From: Cyprinodon diabolis
Lineage: Eukaryota > Chordata > Actinopteri > Cyprinodontiformes > Cyprinodontidae
DNA length: 64,000 nucleotides
Assembly (NCBI GenBank): GCA_030533445.1
Contig: CM060080.1
Coordinates: 24,071,377-24,135,376 of the forward strand
Direction of reading: 5' to 3'
The position numbers and the translations under genes are program-made. The stretch's first letter is position 1; each line of letters begins with the position of its first letter. This document shows positions 13,201 to 28,200 of the stretch, one piece after another. The notes under the pieces were generated by a model. It saw only the letters and a program-made list of their open reading frames with translations, was not told where the DNA came from and ran no database searches.

Positions 13201-16200
13201 AACCACCATCAAGTTTCCCTTAAACAGAGACAAGGTTAAATCTATTGGCTATCCTTTAAAAATGGATTTTATGCTCATCCTTCTTGCATCCAGACTAATC
13301 GATTTATCTAAAGAGGCTCCAAACTGAGCTGCAAGTCTCAGCAGCTCCTCCAGAGTAACCAGACTAGATGAATGCACTCCCTGGCTGGCTTGTTGGTTTA
13401 GTTGGATCAGAATGTCTTTAGATTTATAGTTCCCACCTCTATTACTAGATGATTATGTACTAAGCTGCGTTTACCTGACAGATAAAATTACCTACAACTA
13501 CTTTATGTGAAGAAATACTTCTGCAGAGAACTTTAAATTAATCGAACGCATTTAAAATGTTTGGTACAGTTTCTCTAGTGCTCAGCTGTGTAAAACCCCA
13601 ACTGCATATAAAGGGGAACATGGACAGCTGAAAAAAAAGATAATACGCCCAAAAGACACAGGAAAGCATTCTACTTTCTAGTTAGTTCATCATCACTGTT
13701 TCAGTAAACTAAACCCCATCAGATGGCGAAATGTTCTCCAAAACAGGAAAATGGCCCACAGAAACACTGACCTCAACATGGGTAAGATTTTAATCAAAAG
13801 TCTGATCGAGAAACACACAAACACAGACCACTACAATAGGAAATCCTTCCAGTTATCTGTGTCACAGAATCAAAGCATTTCTAAAGAAGTCTGACAGCAG
13901 CCATGTGGCTCAGCTCAAGTAAATTAGGGGAAGGACAGAAGTATAATAAGAGTGATTTGACACAAGATGAGCAATGGGAGAACTGGAGGGGATGAAAAAG
14001 CTCTGTGCGAGGAGCTGTGCTGAATGGAGTGCTAGTGAGACAGATCACTACATATGTTCCCCACATATGTAGGCCTGCAAGTGGAAGAGAGCGCGTATGA
14101 GCTATGCGCACTGAGACAGTGTGTGTGTGTGAGCATGAGAGGAGCTGTCAGGGCCTGATAGAGTGTCTTTACATGACAAGCAGCTGCTGAGGGCTGGGAT
14201 GCGCGCTGGGCAAAGTGGAAAATAATGAACAGAGAACCACTGCCAAACACAACAGAATTCATCTTTATTTGCCAACTGCTGCATTGCTCTGTATATGTGG
14301 ACAGCCCTTAGATTCAGCTGCCACGCCCGTCATCCCACAAACACAAAACAAGGTGTATATGGAGGGGGCAGGTTTGGCCACAGCTGTAAAAGTTTCATCC
14401 TGTTCCCCCATGTTTGTGTTTATATAACAAGTCGAATGAACACTGGAGTTTTACTTTTTTGTTCTTAGTAATGACCCCAATGGTACAAGCAGGTCACCAC
14501 CTTTTCAACGAGTTAACTACAAATCTCATAACATCCTTTGGCCTTCAGATTATCTCAAGAACTATAGAGAGAGTCAGTGAATGGGTTTCCTTGACCAGGC
14601 ATCTGCAGACTAAGGGTGTATTCTCACCACAAAAGTCCTTCGGCATGCCTGTCTGTGAAAATTCTTTCATCCAGGTCATGGCAACCACAGATATGCTTAA
14701 AGCAGATCCAACCAGACTTTCGCTCCAATATTATGAGAGCATTTTTATACCTAACCAGTTATGGCAGGTCGCACTAGAGCAACCTGTACATTGAGTGCTG
14801 CTCTTTTTAAGCAAGTACACAAGAAAAAAAAAGACTCCAACAACCTAGGAGAGTGAGAGATTTGTCACTCATTTGTAACCAACTAGGAGTGGGCTTGGAT
14901 TATTGGCCTAAAATTGCTTAATAGCAGCAAGGACCGAACTAGACATCCCTCCGATGCAAGGTTCCACAATGGTAGACTAATTGATAGGTGTAGTAATTCT
15001 ACCAGGAAAAAAAGAGCAAAAAGTTTGGTTGCCACCGTTTTGAGCTTTGGTCCCCCTGTTCTGTTCTAGTTGAAGGAGGAGCTTCTTTTTTGTTTAATGT
15101 ACTTTTTCCAAGTGAACTATAACTTGCATCAAAGTTACACAATTCGCATTGCATTTCCAGACAAACTCATTCTTTTAAAACTTATGCTATTAAATATGTG
15201 CGTATAGCTTGGGAAATCAGTGCATGTTGGCATTAATATTTATCTATACTGCTTCATTGGCAGGCAGGTAGGTAGGTAGAATCTCTCTCAAAGTGAGGAA
15301 GGGTAAGTGCTCCATTTTACTAGTAAAAACTCTGGTCACTAATGATTTCTCTGGCTAATTTAAAAAACTTATTTATAGAAATGACATGTTTGAAACAGTT
15401 GCAATTTTAAAACCCTTTAAACTCTTGATCTTTGTATTCTCAACTACCCAATGCCAAACAGAACTGGTTTTACAGACCAAAACATTTCACTCACTAACTT
15501 GCAAGAAAGCAGAATCTAGGGCATTTTTATCTTAAGAGCCCTAAACAGTGAAAGTTTGATGGGGAGGCCCATAGAATAATGTAAATGAATAAAGGGCAGA
15601 AAAGGAAGAACGAGGTAGTGGAAGTGGTTAATTGCCGTTTCTGGCGAATGTCCTGCTCTACGCCTTTCCATCTGACAAGAACAGGAAGGTTGAAATCCCA
15701 GCTGTTGCAGCTTATTGGCTTTTAATAAAAACACATCAAGTAAAAAACAACAGGTCTGATGCCTGCATAACTCATCATAGAAAAAGAAAGATTCACTAAA
15801 GAAGATTGGAAAAACCATACCCTCATTCAAGTTATAAGAGGGCAAGTCATCTCTCACAGCAAGAGGGAGGGAGAGAGGTTCAGACAAAATGTGCCTCTCA
15901 GTGCCCAAACCCAGTGGTTGGACTTCCTGAGAGGGCTGCTGTTGGGTTTTGTCCCCCGTCTGGCCATTCATGGCTCGGGGATGAGAGGAAGGGAGCCAGT
16001 GGTAACTCCATGAACTGTGCATGTGTGTTTGAGTGGTGGGAATCGGATGAGAGGGGTGGAGGGAGGGGGTGAAGCGGAGGTTGAGGATTAGGGAATTAGA
16101 ACTCCAAATCAAGGGAGGAGGGGGAGGGTGGGCTTTGCCTTTTGTTGGTTTTTCCTCAGCCGCCCCCGCCATCCCTTCGGCCCTTTTCTGCCGGGTTCTG

Positions 16201-19200
16201 CCTGTAGGCTGCAGCTGCGGCCCGTCGTCCTGTGCCCTGCATCTTAATGAGCTAAGAGCTCCAGAGGAGAGAGGGCTCCCTGATGCAAGGGTCACCAATA
16301 AGGCCCAGCAACCATGATCTTAACTTCTACCATGAATTGTCCTCATTTGAAGGCATACTGCATAACTTCTTGCTATTTAAAGACCCATCTACCTATTTGC
16401 GCTATTCACAGCAGAGGAGGTAGCATCAGGCCAATGTAAACTGTCCAGGTATTTGTGAACATATTCACTGTTCTGGCACTCGTGTTTCTTTCTCCAATAC
16501 AGCAGCATGAAGACGACTTAAGATTGGACTTGCATCATTATCATCATGAGTTGAAGGACCATCCTGCTCTGAAATCAAACCATCTCACCGTCGCTAGGGC
16601 TGCTGCTGCTACCCTAACAAAAAAAAGAAAAAAGGGAGAAAAAAGGAGCTAGGGGGTTGGGGATGCGATGGAAGCTGCCCCTCTTTCTCACGCTCATAAG
16701 AAAGCGCTCACTTCTTCTCCATGGTGAGTGACACCTGCTGATTACCATAGAGACACTGTGGGAAGTTCCCCCCGCAACACAGGGCCGAGATTTGCCCCTT
16801 CTCCCTGGGTAAACAAGCAACCCATGGATTAGTTAACCGGGTTACTGCATGACAAACATATAAAAACACACTATTTGAACCAAATTAGTGGCAATAAAGT
16901 CTCAAGGTCTGATGTAAGATCTAATACTTTAAGATAGGAAAACTGCATTGGAAAAGCCAAGTGGAGTCACAAGGCACATTTCCACTCTAGGAATCCTTTC
17001 AAGGAGCCATGGATATTTTCTCAGGTCATGCATTTCCACTGACACTACCAGATTTAGAGATTTAAGCTTCATACATTTTCTGCTTTTAATTTTAAATTTA
17101 CTTACTCTTTATTCATTTTGGGGCACTTTTGGTTTCAACGGCATTCCTTTGGACCGGATAACCGGTGAACTGTTTCAAAATGTTTAAGAAACATAGGGCA
17201 AAAACAAAGAGCATGAACACACAACTAGTGTGCAAAATTTGACCAATAAGCCAACCTTTTTTTTTTTTTTTTTTTTTTTTTTTGTAAATGGATACACATT
17301 CCGTTTGAAAAAGTCTGGTTTAGGGGATTCTCCGATTTCTCTGATCATGGTCAAACTACTTTATGATCTTCAAAGCTGATGTGACAGATATGCATTTTGG
17401 TCAAAAAGTGAAACAGTCAAGCATTGCCCCCTAGCTTTTGATTCTTCTCTTTCCTTGCTAAATCAGAGAGTGTGCCAGTGAAATTATTGATGTCCAGGAC
17501 TGGGAATATTTTGCTTCTTCGTAGCAGCTTCTGCTATGGTTCTGAACTGTCAGGGTTGTCATTATACTAGCAACAGGGTAGTGGGGTAGACGTGGAGGAC
17601 AGAGAAGGGGGCTGGGCTTAGTGGAGTGGGCAAGGGATGTTGGAGCCAGGAAATATGAAGGACTAAGAATGGAAAAGAACAAGAGCTCAGATAGTGAAGA
17701 AGACAGTGGGGGAACAAAAACCAGGGGGGTGGTGATTAGGAAAAAAAAAAAAAAGCACTGCTGAGCATCAGTTGGGACCAGCAGCCGGGTTCTCCACAGA
17801 AAAGTAAGCACACAGCAGGCCTGTCATAAGACGAGACGCATTGGTAGAGGTGACACCTCCCGCAGCCTCCTGGTCCCAACACCATTCCAGCTACCCCGCC
17901 TGCCGACAGCTGCACCCCAGTAATTTACTTTTCTTCACCACATTTAGCAAGAAGACTGCTTCCCATTTCCCAAAGCAGGGGGTCTGTGCTGAAGGCCAGA
18001 AACTTAGCCTGCCAGAGTGCCAGGTTCCTGGTGAGACACCCTCTGCTCTGGACCCTGCCTAGAGGGGCCACAGTCAGCGCACCTTCAAACTCTTTCATGT
18101 TCTCGGGATTGAGCAGGAATAGCTAAATAGCTCATACAAAACGGCCCCCAGGTCCCATTATAAAACCAGCAAACTGATGTATCTTCATTGGATTTTGTGT
18201 GATTAACAATAGATGATACAAAAAAGAACTGAAAAAAAAATTGTGTTAAAACATCAATCAAAACTCTGGTACTTAAGTGTACAGTCCTGCTCGAAACTAA
18301 ACCACAGCTCCAGTCTGTCGTTCTCCAGGTTTCTGGAGAAGGACGGACCAGTATTTACCTCCATTCCAACTATGAACGTCCGATTTAGTTTCCTTTACAA
18401 CCAAGATGGGCCTATTGGCTGCTACTAAGCTCCCAAGCATGTCAGTTTAGGTGGATAAGCATTTCCTGGTATCTTTATCTTTTGTTTCAATTTTTAGAAG
18501 ATGATGGGAGAGACTTGGATTATTTTATAAATGAACTCTTCTGTAATGACTTCACAATGTCTCCTCCACAGCCCCTTTGGTCTCCGTGTTGTCAGATGGC
18601 ATGAAGATTCCTCACGCTGTTCCTCATCATTGCTGGGATCCACTAGAGGGTGCTGCTGTTGCCGTTTGTGAGACTATCACATTCACTTCCTGTTTTGACT
18701 GTTGACCTACGTCCTGTGGAGATGCTTATGCTCTCTCCGTCTGAGCTACATTCTCTTTTCTGTGATATCTCTAAGTTACTCTAACAGTCCAGAAGTATTT
18801 TAAAACACAGCTTCTACTGCTGTAGTTTTCTACAGGGCACTTGTTCGGTTCACATGGTTTTTATTTCAGGTAGTAAGGGTTAACTAGCCTAGGCTACCAC
18901 TGGGTTAGCACTGCTATGGCTTCTCTCTCTGTCTCCCTTGACTCACAGCAGATCTTTCAAGGTATTTGGTCATAATGTCAAAATCCTCCAAAAACCTGAC
19001 ATTCCAGTGTGCAGACCAGGAAGCCGAGTCATAGTTTAACATTACCCTATGAGGCTTCTGTATTGTTACCCACTCTTTACTCCATCTAGACAGTGTCTTG
19101 CCCACACCCAAAATAAAAAAAAATTAGAAAAGAATCCTAAAGGAGTAAATCATGATAATCTAATTAAAAACAAAATGACACTAATTTGGGAAAAGTGAAA

Positions 19201-22200
19201 ACAATTAAATGTGGATTAACATAAGAGCTCTTTCTTTAAAAAGTCTATTAGTTGATGACTTGATTCGTGATTTATGTACAACCACCAGGTCCTTACTCTG
19301 ATATTTTAGATCAGTTTATGGTAGTTCCTATCTGATTTAGTTTAAATACTGACATGGACATAATAGAGGAGGATCTTACCATCCATGCTGACCTTTAATG
19401 CCACCGTAGACTCGATTGGCTTTGTTCAAAATGTGAATAGTCCTACACATTTTTATTTTCATTCTTTGGAACTTATGCTGACAACCCTGTCCTCTCTCAC
19501 CACTTTTTTTTTTTTTAAATCTTAGATAGCGTTGTTGTAGATCAGCCAAACTGTTTTTAAAAACAATTTCAATTTGAGTTTAAACTCCTGTCTTGACTCA
19601 GAAATGCAACAACTTTTTAGACATCTCCATAACTGTAGTGATATTCACTCTAAGGAATGCATGACAGCCTTACAAAAACAAACCTTGTATGAAGCTTTAT
19701 TTATTGCAGTACATGGGCAACAAGACTGAAATAGTTTTTGAAGATCACTCGGAATTGTCTGGAGTTTATCAATTGTAGTTCATTGTTACATAAATGTATG
19801 TTGTTACTTTTATTTTTCGCCTTATAAAACAACCATTTTAACTAAATTGAGTGGAAATTTTCTCCAGTGGTGCAATAAGAACGGTGATGTTATTGTGCGT
19901 CTGTGCAGTACAGCCATAAAGAGGGGATGTGTAGGAGCCTGGCTGAGTCCAACAATAAATCTGGCAGCCAGTCAAACACCTCAAGTCTTTAAACAGTCAG
20001 TATTGCAGTATCATGAGACATTCCTAATCAGGTAGGTATGCTCCTTTGAAGAGCTTTTAGTAGAACAAACTCTGCTCTCCTTTACAGAGGTAATAAAAAG
20101 TGAAAAATTGTTGGCTGAATTCTTCCAGGTCTGTTCACCAGATGCAAAGTATAACAATATTCAGAAGATGGAAAAAAAAAAGATGTATATGCTTCCATGC
20201 ATTGTGTCTGATGTTTTTGAACAACCTCCCCCACCCATATCCCCTCAAGAAATTATGCTCCCTCCGTGCCCCATGCACTCGCTTGGACCACCAACACGGT
20301 TTTGCTTGGAGGAGCACATCATGGTTGTCCTTCAGCCTCATGACCAGCAAAAGGGACCAATTAGCTGATGAGCTCCAAACCAGACCACGAGTGGTTCTGT
20401 GTGGCACGTCACACACATCCTCAATCAACTCTCCTCATGCTGACTGGGTCACTGAGCAATGTTCTGGGAACATTACAAAGACGCAGCTTAACTTTTGCCT
20501 CTTGTTTTTTGCCTCTTTTCCTCACCACCTCTACTGGTGTGCACTCTGCACCTCCCTCCCCTCAGGAGCCGGAGTCAGCTGAGTGTGCTACCCAAATCCA
20601 ACAGTTGTTGTGGCCTTCGTTAGCCTAACGAGGGGGGCGACTCTTTATACTTGTCAAGGAGCAAATGAGTCAAACAAACAAGGGCCAGAAAAGAGGCGAG
20701 GACAAGCAAGCGCTGTTCTGTCGTGCCTCACTAAATTTTGGCTTCACTGGAAACTGGGGAAGCCACAATCTGCTGCTTTGATGTCTGACGATGCTCCGGC
20801 TTTGAAGGAAAAATGTTTCCAAAGAAAAACAACATGCAGCTCAGAATCTGCAGCTGCGAGAGGCCGTAGACAGATTTAAAATTTGTGGGTGCACACTGCA
20901 AAGCACCTAAAAGTGGAAATGTAAACAACTGGTTATAATATTACCAACAAAGGCCTGAATTTGCAATGTTGTTCATGTGCAAGAATGCCTGGTGATGTCC
21001 TGGTGAAAGTGATAAACTGCAGTGGATTATATATTCAAGTCATAATTTTTTGCCCTAATATAAACACACAATATTAAACAGCATTAAGAAAAAACAGCTG
21101 TAGATCCTTCTACTAAGCAATCAAAATCCATTATTTACATCAGACACAAAACCCCTCAGAAATATCCATTTATGTAAAAAAAAAATTTGTTTAAAGTACA
21201 TTCCTGAGATACAGAAAAAGGGCTTTATAAGCTTCCATTCAGAGATGAAGTTAACTGCTCAGAAATTCTGTCAATATGATGCAATATCATCTGTCCATCT
21301 AGCATAGTTATTCACATTGCTATAAGTTAATTTATTTGATGTATTATTTGACTCCCAAGACCTGACTTCTATTTTTCCTTAACATTTTTATTTATTGCTA
21401 TCATTAAAGCTACAGTGTGTAATCTAACGTCCAGACTGCAGACCGCAGCAACATGAACATCTCCCCCCCACAGCTTCTCCCCCCCAACAGTACGGCGAGC
21501 GTCACGGGACAAAATGTCTTCCACGACGTCTGCATCACCTACCTTCTCAAGTGATGAGGTTTGTTTACATAGATAATTTTACAGATAGTATTTCATTAGT
21601 CTGTGTGTTCAGTACCGTCTCAGTTCATCTCTCTCAACTTGCCGTAGTTAATTTCGGTCGTAATGGGCGATCTCGCAATCGCTAGTTTGTTGGCTCTGCG
21701 CTGCCGTAGCGCAAAGATGTCTGCCTCCATGGCTGCGAGACCCGCTCCTATGTAATTATAAATAACGAATTCTAAGGCAACGCAAATATTAAGGTTAAGA
21801 GGCTGAGCTCGTAGATGATGATAACTAACATAGTTATGTATAATATATTACATTTCTGACTGTATATCCCTGTAATTATTACACACTGTAGCTTTAAACG
21901 GCAGCCAGATTGTACATCGTCTTTAGGTGCAACTCGTAGTTATACATTCATCCAACTAAAATGTGAATTTTAAGTAAACTTTTAAAAAGGCAAAATGTCA
22001 TTATATGTGGGTTTTCTACATTACATTGTCACAAATGGATTAAATAAACAGGAAATAGAGGCTGCAATCTACCAATGACCACAGATCAGTAATGGAGGTT
22101 AGTTTTAATGAATGTGTTGCTGTTGGACAAGTTGTTCTTATCTTAAAATGTCAGCTAGTAATGGCAATGTTTCTTCCAACCATATTTGTTTGTATAAAAG

Positions 22201-25200
22201 GAACATCCAGGAAGAGGCCGACAGCAGAAACAGATGATCAGTCGTGAGGCAAAAGTCAGATACATCAGAGCTGTTTTGTGTATTATCCCGTTACACAAAA
22301 AGGACAAAAAGCACCTTTCGTTTTGTGTATTAACCCTTTTCACAAAACAGAAAAAAAGCACCTCAACCGAGAGTAACAAAACTTTTTTTTTTGCATAAAT
22401 TTTGTTGGAAAAGCACCTAAAACAACGACACAAGCTCATACCCTCCTTTGTTTAGAGCATCAACCCCCGTCTCTGTCTTACATAATGGTATGAACCTTTA
22501 CCTTACAAGTGATAGGACATACACTGGCCAGTTAGCCCTGAGAGATAAGCAGCAAAAAACAAAAACGAAGCATTTCATAATTTGTTGCAAAGTAGCATTT
22601 CTCAAAGCCGTATTGTATGATATCGGTATGTGTATCGGTCTTTAGCTCTGCTTTCAAAGTGCATTGCTAGGTTAGGACTACTGGTGTTGCTCAGGTATTG
22701 CAGGAACCAAGTCCTTATGGTAGGCAATTAATTTATTTTACAGTACTAACACAGAACCGTTTTCTTCTCTGTCAAGTTTAAAGTGATCCAACACTATAAA
22801 CACTCTCTGCATCTTTTTGCTTCTCTACAGTTTCCTCCACAGCTTAAAACCGCATGTATTAAAGTGTGGGCTATCATTAGTGGAAGTGAGAGTATTGCTC
22901 AACAACGACAACAACAAACAACATCCGGCCTCAAGACAATTAATAGTTCAAAAACAAATTTAAGAGGCCCGTCCAATTAAAGTAAATCAAGTCATTCAGG
23001 GAATCATGTCTGCCCTACGATTCTCTATTTTCATCATTCCCACAGCTGCATTGTAAAATCGCCCTTACCACACCAGCCCATCCAGTACTTTCAACAATCT
23101 GAGTGGGTTGTTTTTGTTGTTTTTTTTTTTTTTTTTTTACAAGACTTAGAAAGAAAGTATGTAGGTGTGTCTTTCAGAATGAGATCACAAAGTGCAGCCA
23201 ACCTACAGCAAACGTTTAAAGCTTTTCAAGGCTGAGAATGTGGAGTTGGGCCGAAATCCCAGTGCTGCAGCGTATGAAGCTAAATACTTGCTCCACTTTC
23301 TTTTGTGAGTCTTGAAAACAGTTTGCACGTGCATGTTAAAGATGACTAATCAGAAAGGAATCAGGGTAAGAGTGCATGGCATGGCTTTGTTTAGTTAACA
23401 TGCTAGAGCAGCTATGCTTTGTGCCGGGGACTGACCCACTGTGAAATCCAATCATCACCAAGAGGGAGTAACTGTTAACTCTAGAGGGAGGAGGAGGGAC
23501 GGTACGCCTGAGATTGGTTTCGTAGAGTTAGAAGACTGGAAAACCAGCTTTCAGAGAACACACAAAAGCTTGATGGTAGGGAAGGTTTATCTTTTCTGAG
23601 ATGTTAAATTGTTGTTTTTCAGAGCACACATGGGGGTAATGAGTATGATGAGGTTTTTTGAGACACTTATCACGCCCACGGGGAGATTTGAGTCACTTGG
23701 GTGGCACTGCCACACAATAAAAGCTGAAGCTAAGGTGTGGGACGCCTGGCTGAGGTGACGGACAGCAGAGTCAGGCTGCTGCAGGTTCACCTTCTGTGCA
23801 GTGGCTCTGAGGCAACGATTGTATGACAGTGATGCGACACCAAAAGCCTTCTTGTCAGGGAAGCGGCCGGACGTCCTCCAATCAAAACACGAAGGCTCGG
23901 GGTGACATTTCACAGGGCACAGCTGCTGGGCTGCGACAGCATGCCAGCTCACTATTCCTGACGGGTTGTTTGTTTAGTGGGTGTCATAAGTAGAGGGGTG
24001 TCACTGCAGGAGTTGTGTGTGAATGTGTAAGTGTGTGTACGTGTCAGACAAACTCGCCGCTCTCGAACCAGTCATTGTTTGACAAACTTGAAGTTATATT
24101 TTACACCGACTCTCTATAAGAATGTTCCGTTCTTATCAGCAGTAGTGTAGAGGTGGAAAAATGGACATTTGCCAGTTTCAAGACACAAAAGTACACACAG
24201 AAAGGAGAAAAAAAACCTAAAAAAGGAATTGTTTAATTTTAACGGATATACTTATCTAGTCAACAGATTTTAAAATATAGAAAGAACAAAGAGAGACAGG
24301 AGGAGGAGAGGGAGTTAAAGAGTGATGAAAAAGAGAAAAAATTGTGAATGTGAGGAAAGTAAAGTGATAGGGAATAAAATCGTTAAGTAGAACAGAAAAC
24401 CTCTCAATACACTGGATTTTATTTTACAAACTAATCAAGATTTGGAAATTAATTATACATTTTTCTCAACTGTGCAAGAGCCACAACAAAAAATTAGATT
24501 CTGCAGAATCAAACAAAAAAAGACAATTACATAAAAATGGAAAATAAAACCCACAATTGGTTTGATTTTATGTCTAAACTTGTCCCCAACTGGTGTCTGG
24601 TAACAGAAATATACTTTTTTCTGATCTGTGAAGCAGCCACATAAGAAGGACTGGCTCTCTGGCAAATCGTTCTATAGTGAATAAGACTTAATTTTAGACA
24701 TTGGTCTAATTATAAGTGTTCAACAGTTAACATGAAGCACATGAAGCACAGGGATACAAGAAACCATATAAAAAGGAAGTTGCACCTTTCTACTGTTCTG
24801 TTGAGTTTTCTAGTGATACTGCCACCAGTGGCCAAAGCGTAGAACTGCAGCCCCCTTCTGCTCGTTCTCGCAGCTCGAGCTCATACTTAACAAGGCTATT
24901 TTTTTTTTACTTTTTTCACCTTACCTGCAAATGCCATCAGTGGTTGCTTTTTACGATTTATAAAATCCATTTTGAATAAAACGCTTCCAGTGTTTGCTAG
25001 TTCTGACTCATTTAACATGGATGAGCTAGACCTCACATCCACAGAACAGCGTTGGAACTTCCTGCGTGAAGTTAACTCAGGAAAATAGGCTAAAGGCCTA
25101 TAGATGCACTGAAGTACTGAGGTATCAGTCTTCTCATCAAACAATGTTTTAGTCTTAAAGGGTCAAATAAAAGGCTAGTTTAAAGATATTTCTTTTAGTG

Positions 25201-28200
25201 CAAACGTACAGAATGTCTCAAAGATATAAAGAAAAACTTCTGTACCTTTCAGATTCTCTCATAGAACACTCTGGAGCTGAGTAGATTTTTTTTATGTTAG
25301 ATATATTGTTCACAATATATCAAATTAGTTATGATTCAAAAGTTAATGTCAGCTACAGGGATGTCCCAATCCAATAATAACATAAGAAATCAATCCGATA
25401 TTTGGCTAAAAAGTATTGCAAAGAGTTTGTTAACTGGATTATAGAGATTCTAAATGATGTCTTTAACTTACATAGCAACACTCTTAGAGCATTAACTATA
25501 CAAAAATTGTAAAAGAATATCTTAACATTTTGCATTTAAAATGGAAAATAAAACTTTTTCGTCCGTCAATACGCTCTATCCAGAACTCAAGCGGACACAC
25601 CTTCATACTTTCTTTCTAAGCCACGTTAAAAAAACACCTAGTTTAAAATCTATAAGGAAAAATGTTCTGATTATTAATTGAATCAAAAAATAATCAACAG
25701 ATTAATCAATTATCAAAATAATTGTTAGTTGCAGCCCTACTGGCCATCTAATTCATTTACTTGGTTCCAACCAGGGCATTTACATGATGCATTTTTTATA
25801 CAATTAACTCTTTATTTCAAATACCAAAATTATTGTGAACAGATGATAGATCAAGGTTTAATCAGCTGTTATGCAAAAACTCAAGGAGAGCGACTGGTGC
25901 TTCTAGAAGTTGGGGAGAAAAAAAGGCTGGAATTTAGTCATATCAATCCCAAGTGTCCTGTACTTATGGTGGCGATGCGGGTGTCTTGCTCAAAGACAAC
26001 ATAGAGCCAGAGCTGGGGCTTGAACCGACAACCCTTCAGTTGCAAAGAAAGCTCCTGGATCCGACCCCACTGTCTCGGATATATAAGTATATGCAGTTTT
26101 TTTTTTAAATGGGCTGAATTTCATTAAAAGTTCTGGAGATCAAAAATACCTGCAGTACAAGAAGTTCTGCTGTGTGTCCTAAAACACCTTTTCCAAGCAA
26201 AGGCCCAAAATCTACACACAATGTAAACAAAATATAATCCATCAGTTGCGTTTACCCCCCAACCAACGTAAACTTAAAAAAACAAAACAAGATAAAGTAC
26301 TTAACTAAAAAGGATTTCATGAACACCCAAGCCAAATAAATAGAAGCTTTAATTTTAAAAATTTATTTTGAAGTTATTTGATAAAATATTTTGCAATTAG
26401 GCAGTTTATATATTAAAAAAAACAACAAAGCAGTACTGCTTTTCCGTTTTAACAAACCAGAAGAACATGTGATGCACTGCAAAGATTGATAACTCACCTG
26501 AATTTTTCTTATGTCTTTAAATAATGCTTTCATATTGGTTCATGTGTTTGGATGTTAGTAATGCTGTTCTTTTATAACGGATTGCCGAGTTATAATGTAA
26601 TTATCAAAGAAAGCAGTAAGATATTTATATATAGATTTGCAGGTGAAAAATATTAAAGCTTATGGATTAGGCAAAACTGAAACAAACTGGTGATTATGAA
26701 ATCAGAGGACCTAAACCTGCGTCATCCTGAGGCTGAACCAAGACTTGCAGTTAAGGCAACCTACAGCAGCAAAATGCTCTGTTTAAGTAACCTGCTCCCA
26801 TTACATTATCCGGTTAGTTTGAGTTTATCTTATTCCAGAAAAAGTCTGCTTCCCTGGCTCAGAGCCAGGAGGTTTGAGTGGTTTTGGAAAAGTTTTTTAT
26901 CCCATTTTGCCCCGGGTGGTGATGGAGGGAGCTCTGTAAGGAAGCCACAGTAGAAAGGCAGAGTTGGTATGCACACATAAGGCTGCTCAAAGCCAGCAGG
27001 TATGTGTGGAATGCCTCTTCGTCCAAACAACGGGACTCACGCCTGACACAGAACCATGCCAAACACCACACAATGATGTCGGAGGGAGGTAAACTCTGAA
27101 GAGCCCCATTGGCGACTCTGCAGCCAAAACTTTCTTTTCTGCTTGCTCATTTAGAAAAACAGGTAATATTCTGAACCACTTGTAAGAAAATGGATCAATT
27201 CCAACAAACATAACGATAAATCCTAGAACTGTATATTTAATGCCTGAATGCAAAAATTTCTTCAACATGCGTTAACAAGCATAAATTTAAGGTTCTTTAC
27301 ATAGTTTGAGTTGCGTGTTAGCTTGGTTAACCTATATGTTTGAACAGTTGAGGTTTCTTGAATTCAGGGTAATCACCACAGTCAAATGTAAACGCGGTGA
27401 TTATCCTGTACTTATATTCAATTTAAACTAATTCAAAAATACTTCATCAGATTCAAAGGAAAATGAAATGTTGGGGCTCATTATGTAGGTTTCTTGAAAG
27501 AGTTGTTCGTTTATTGGTACGGAGGCTATTTATAACATTTCCTCTCAAGACATTTTTGCAGAGTCAGACTGGCTGAAAAGTAAAAAAAAAAAAGAAAAAA
27601 AAGAAGACAGTGAAGAGAAAAGCAGAATAAGTGAGTGTAATGGCTGAAACAATTAATCTGGTTAATCGTGATGAATCAATTATTTAAATAGGAACTGGGG
27701 GGGGGGGTGTTCAGCTTCAAGGTTAGTTGAAAAAAAAAAAACAACTTTATTTCTCTAAATCATTGTATAAAAAGAAGCCTTAACGTTTCTAAAATAGCAA
27801 CTTTAACTTATGACGTCTGCAGTTAGTTACAGCCATAAATAACAACATCTTTTATGGTATTCTATGCTATTTTCTTAGCAAAGTATGTAATAATAATATG
27901 TTGTAATCAAAATGTTTGAGTCGCCCCTCCCCCGGACCAGCTCCACAATAAATGCATTGCTTTTACTGCAGGTTGGAGGATTAAAACACATTTTATGGAG
28001 CATTTTTTTATCATTTATACATTTCACACAAAAATTAAGTTTCATAACAGAATTGTTTTTTTTTTTTTCAGATTTTATCTCAAGATTTTTTTTTGTAATT
28101 TTGTTTTCATACTACGACCGAGCAATGTAACGACTTTATTCTCGTAATGTTACGACTTTATTACATTTGATCATTGCTGTGTTTAATGGAATGGAAATTT

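Noticed and set aside
15516..16298. 260-codon open frame on the minus strand in akt1 intron 1
   Set aside because: It is rich in P, S, H and L runs, matches no known domain and lies in a GC-richer patch where stop codons are rarer. It is most likely a chance open frame.
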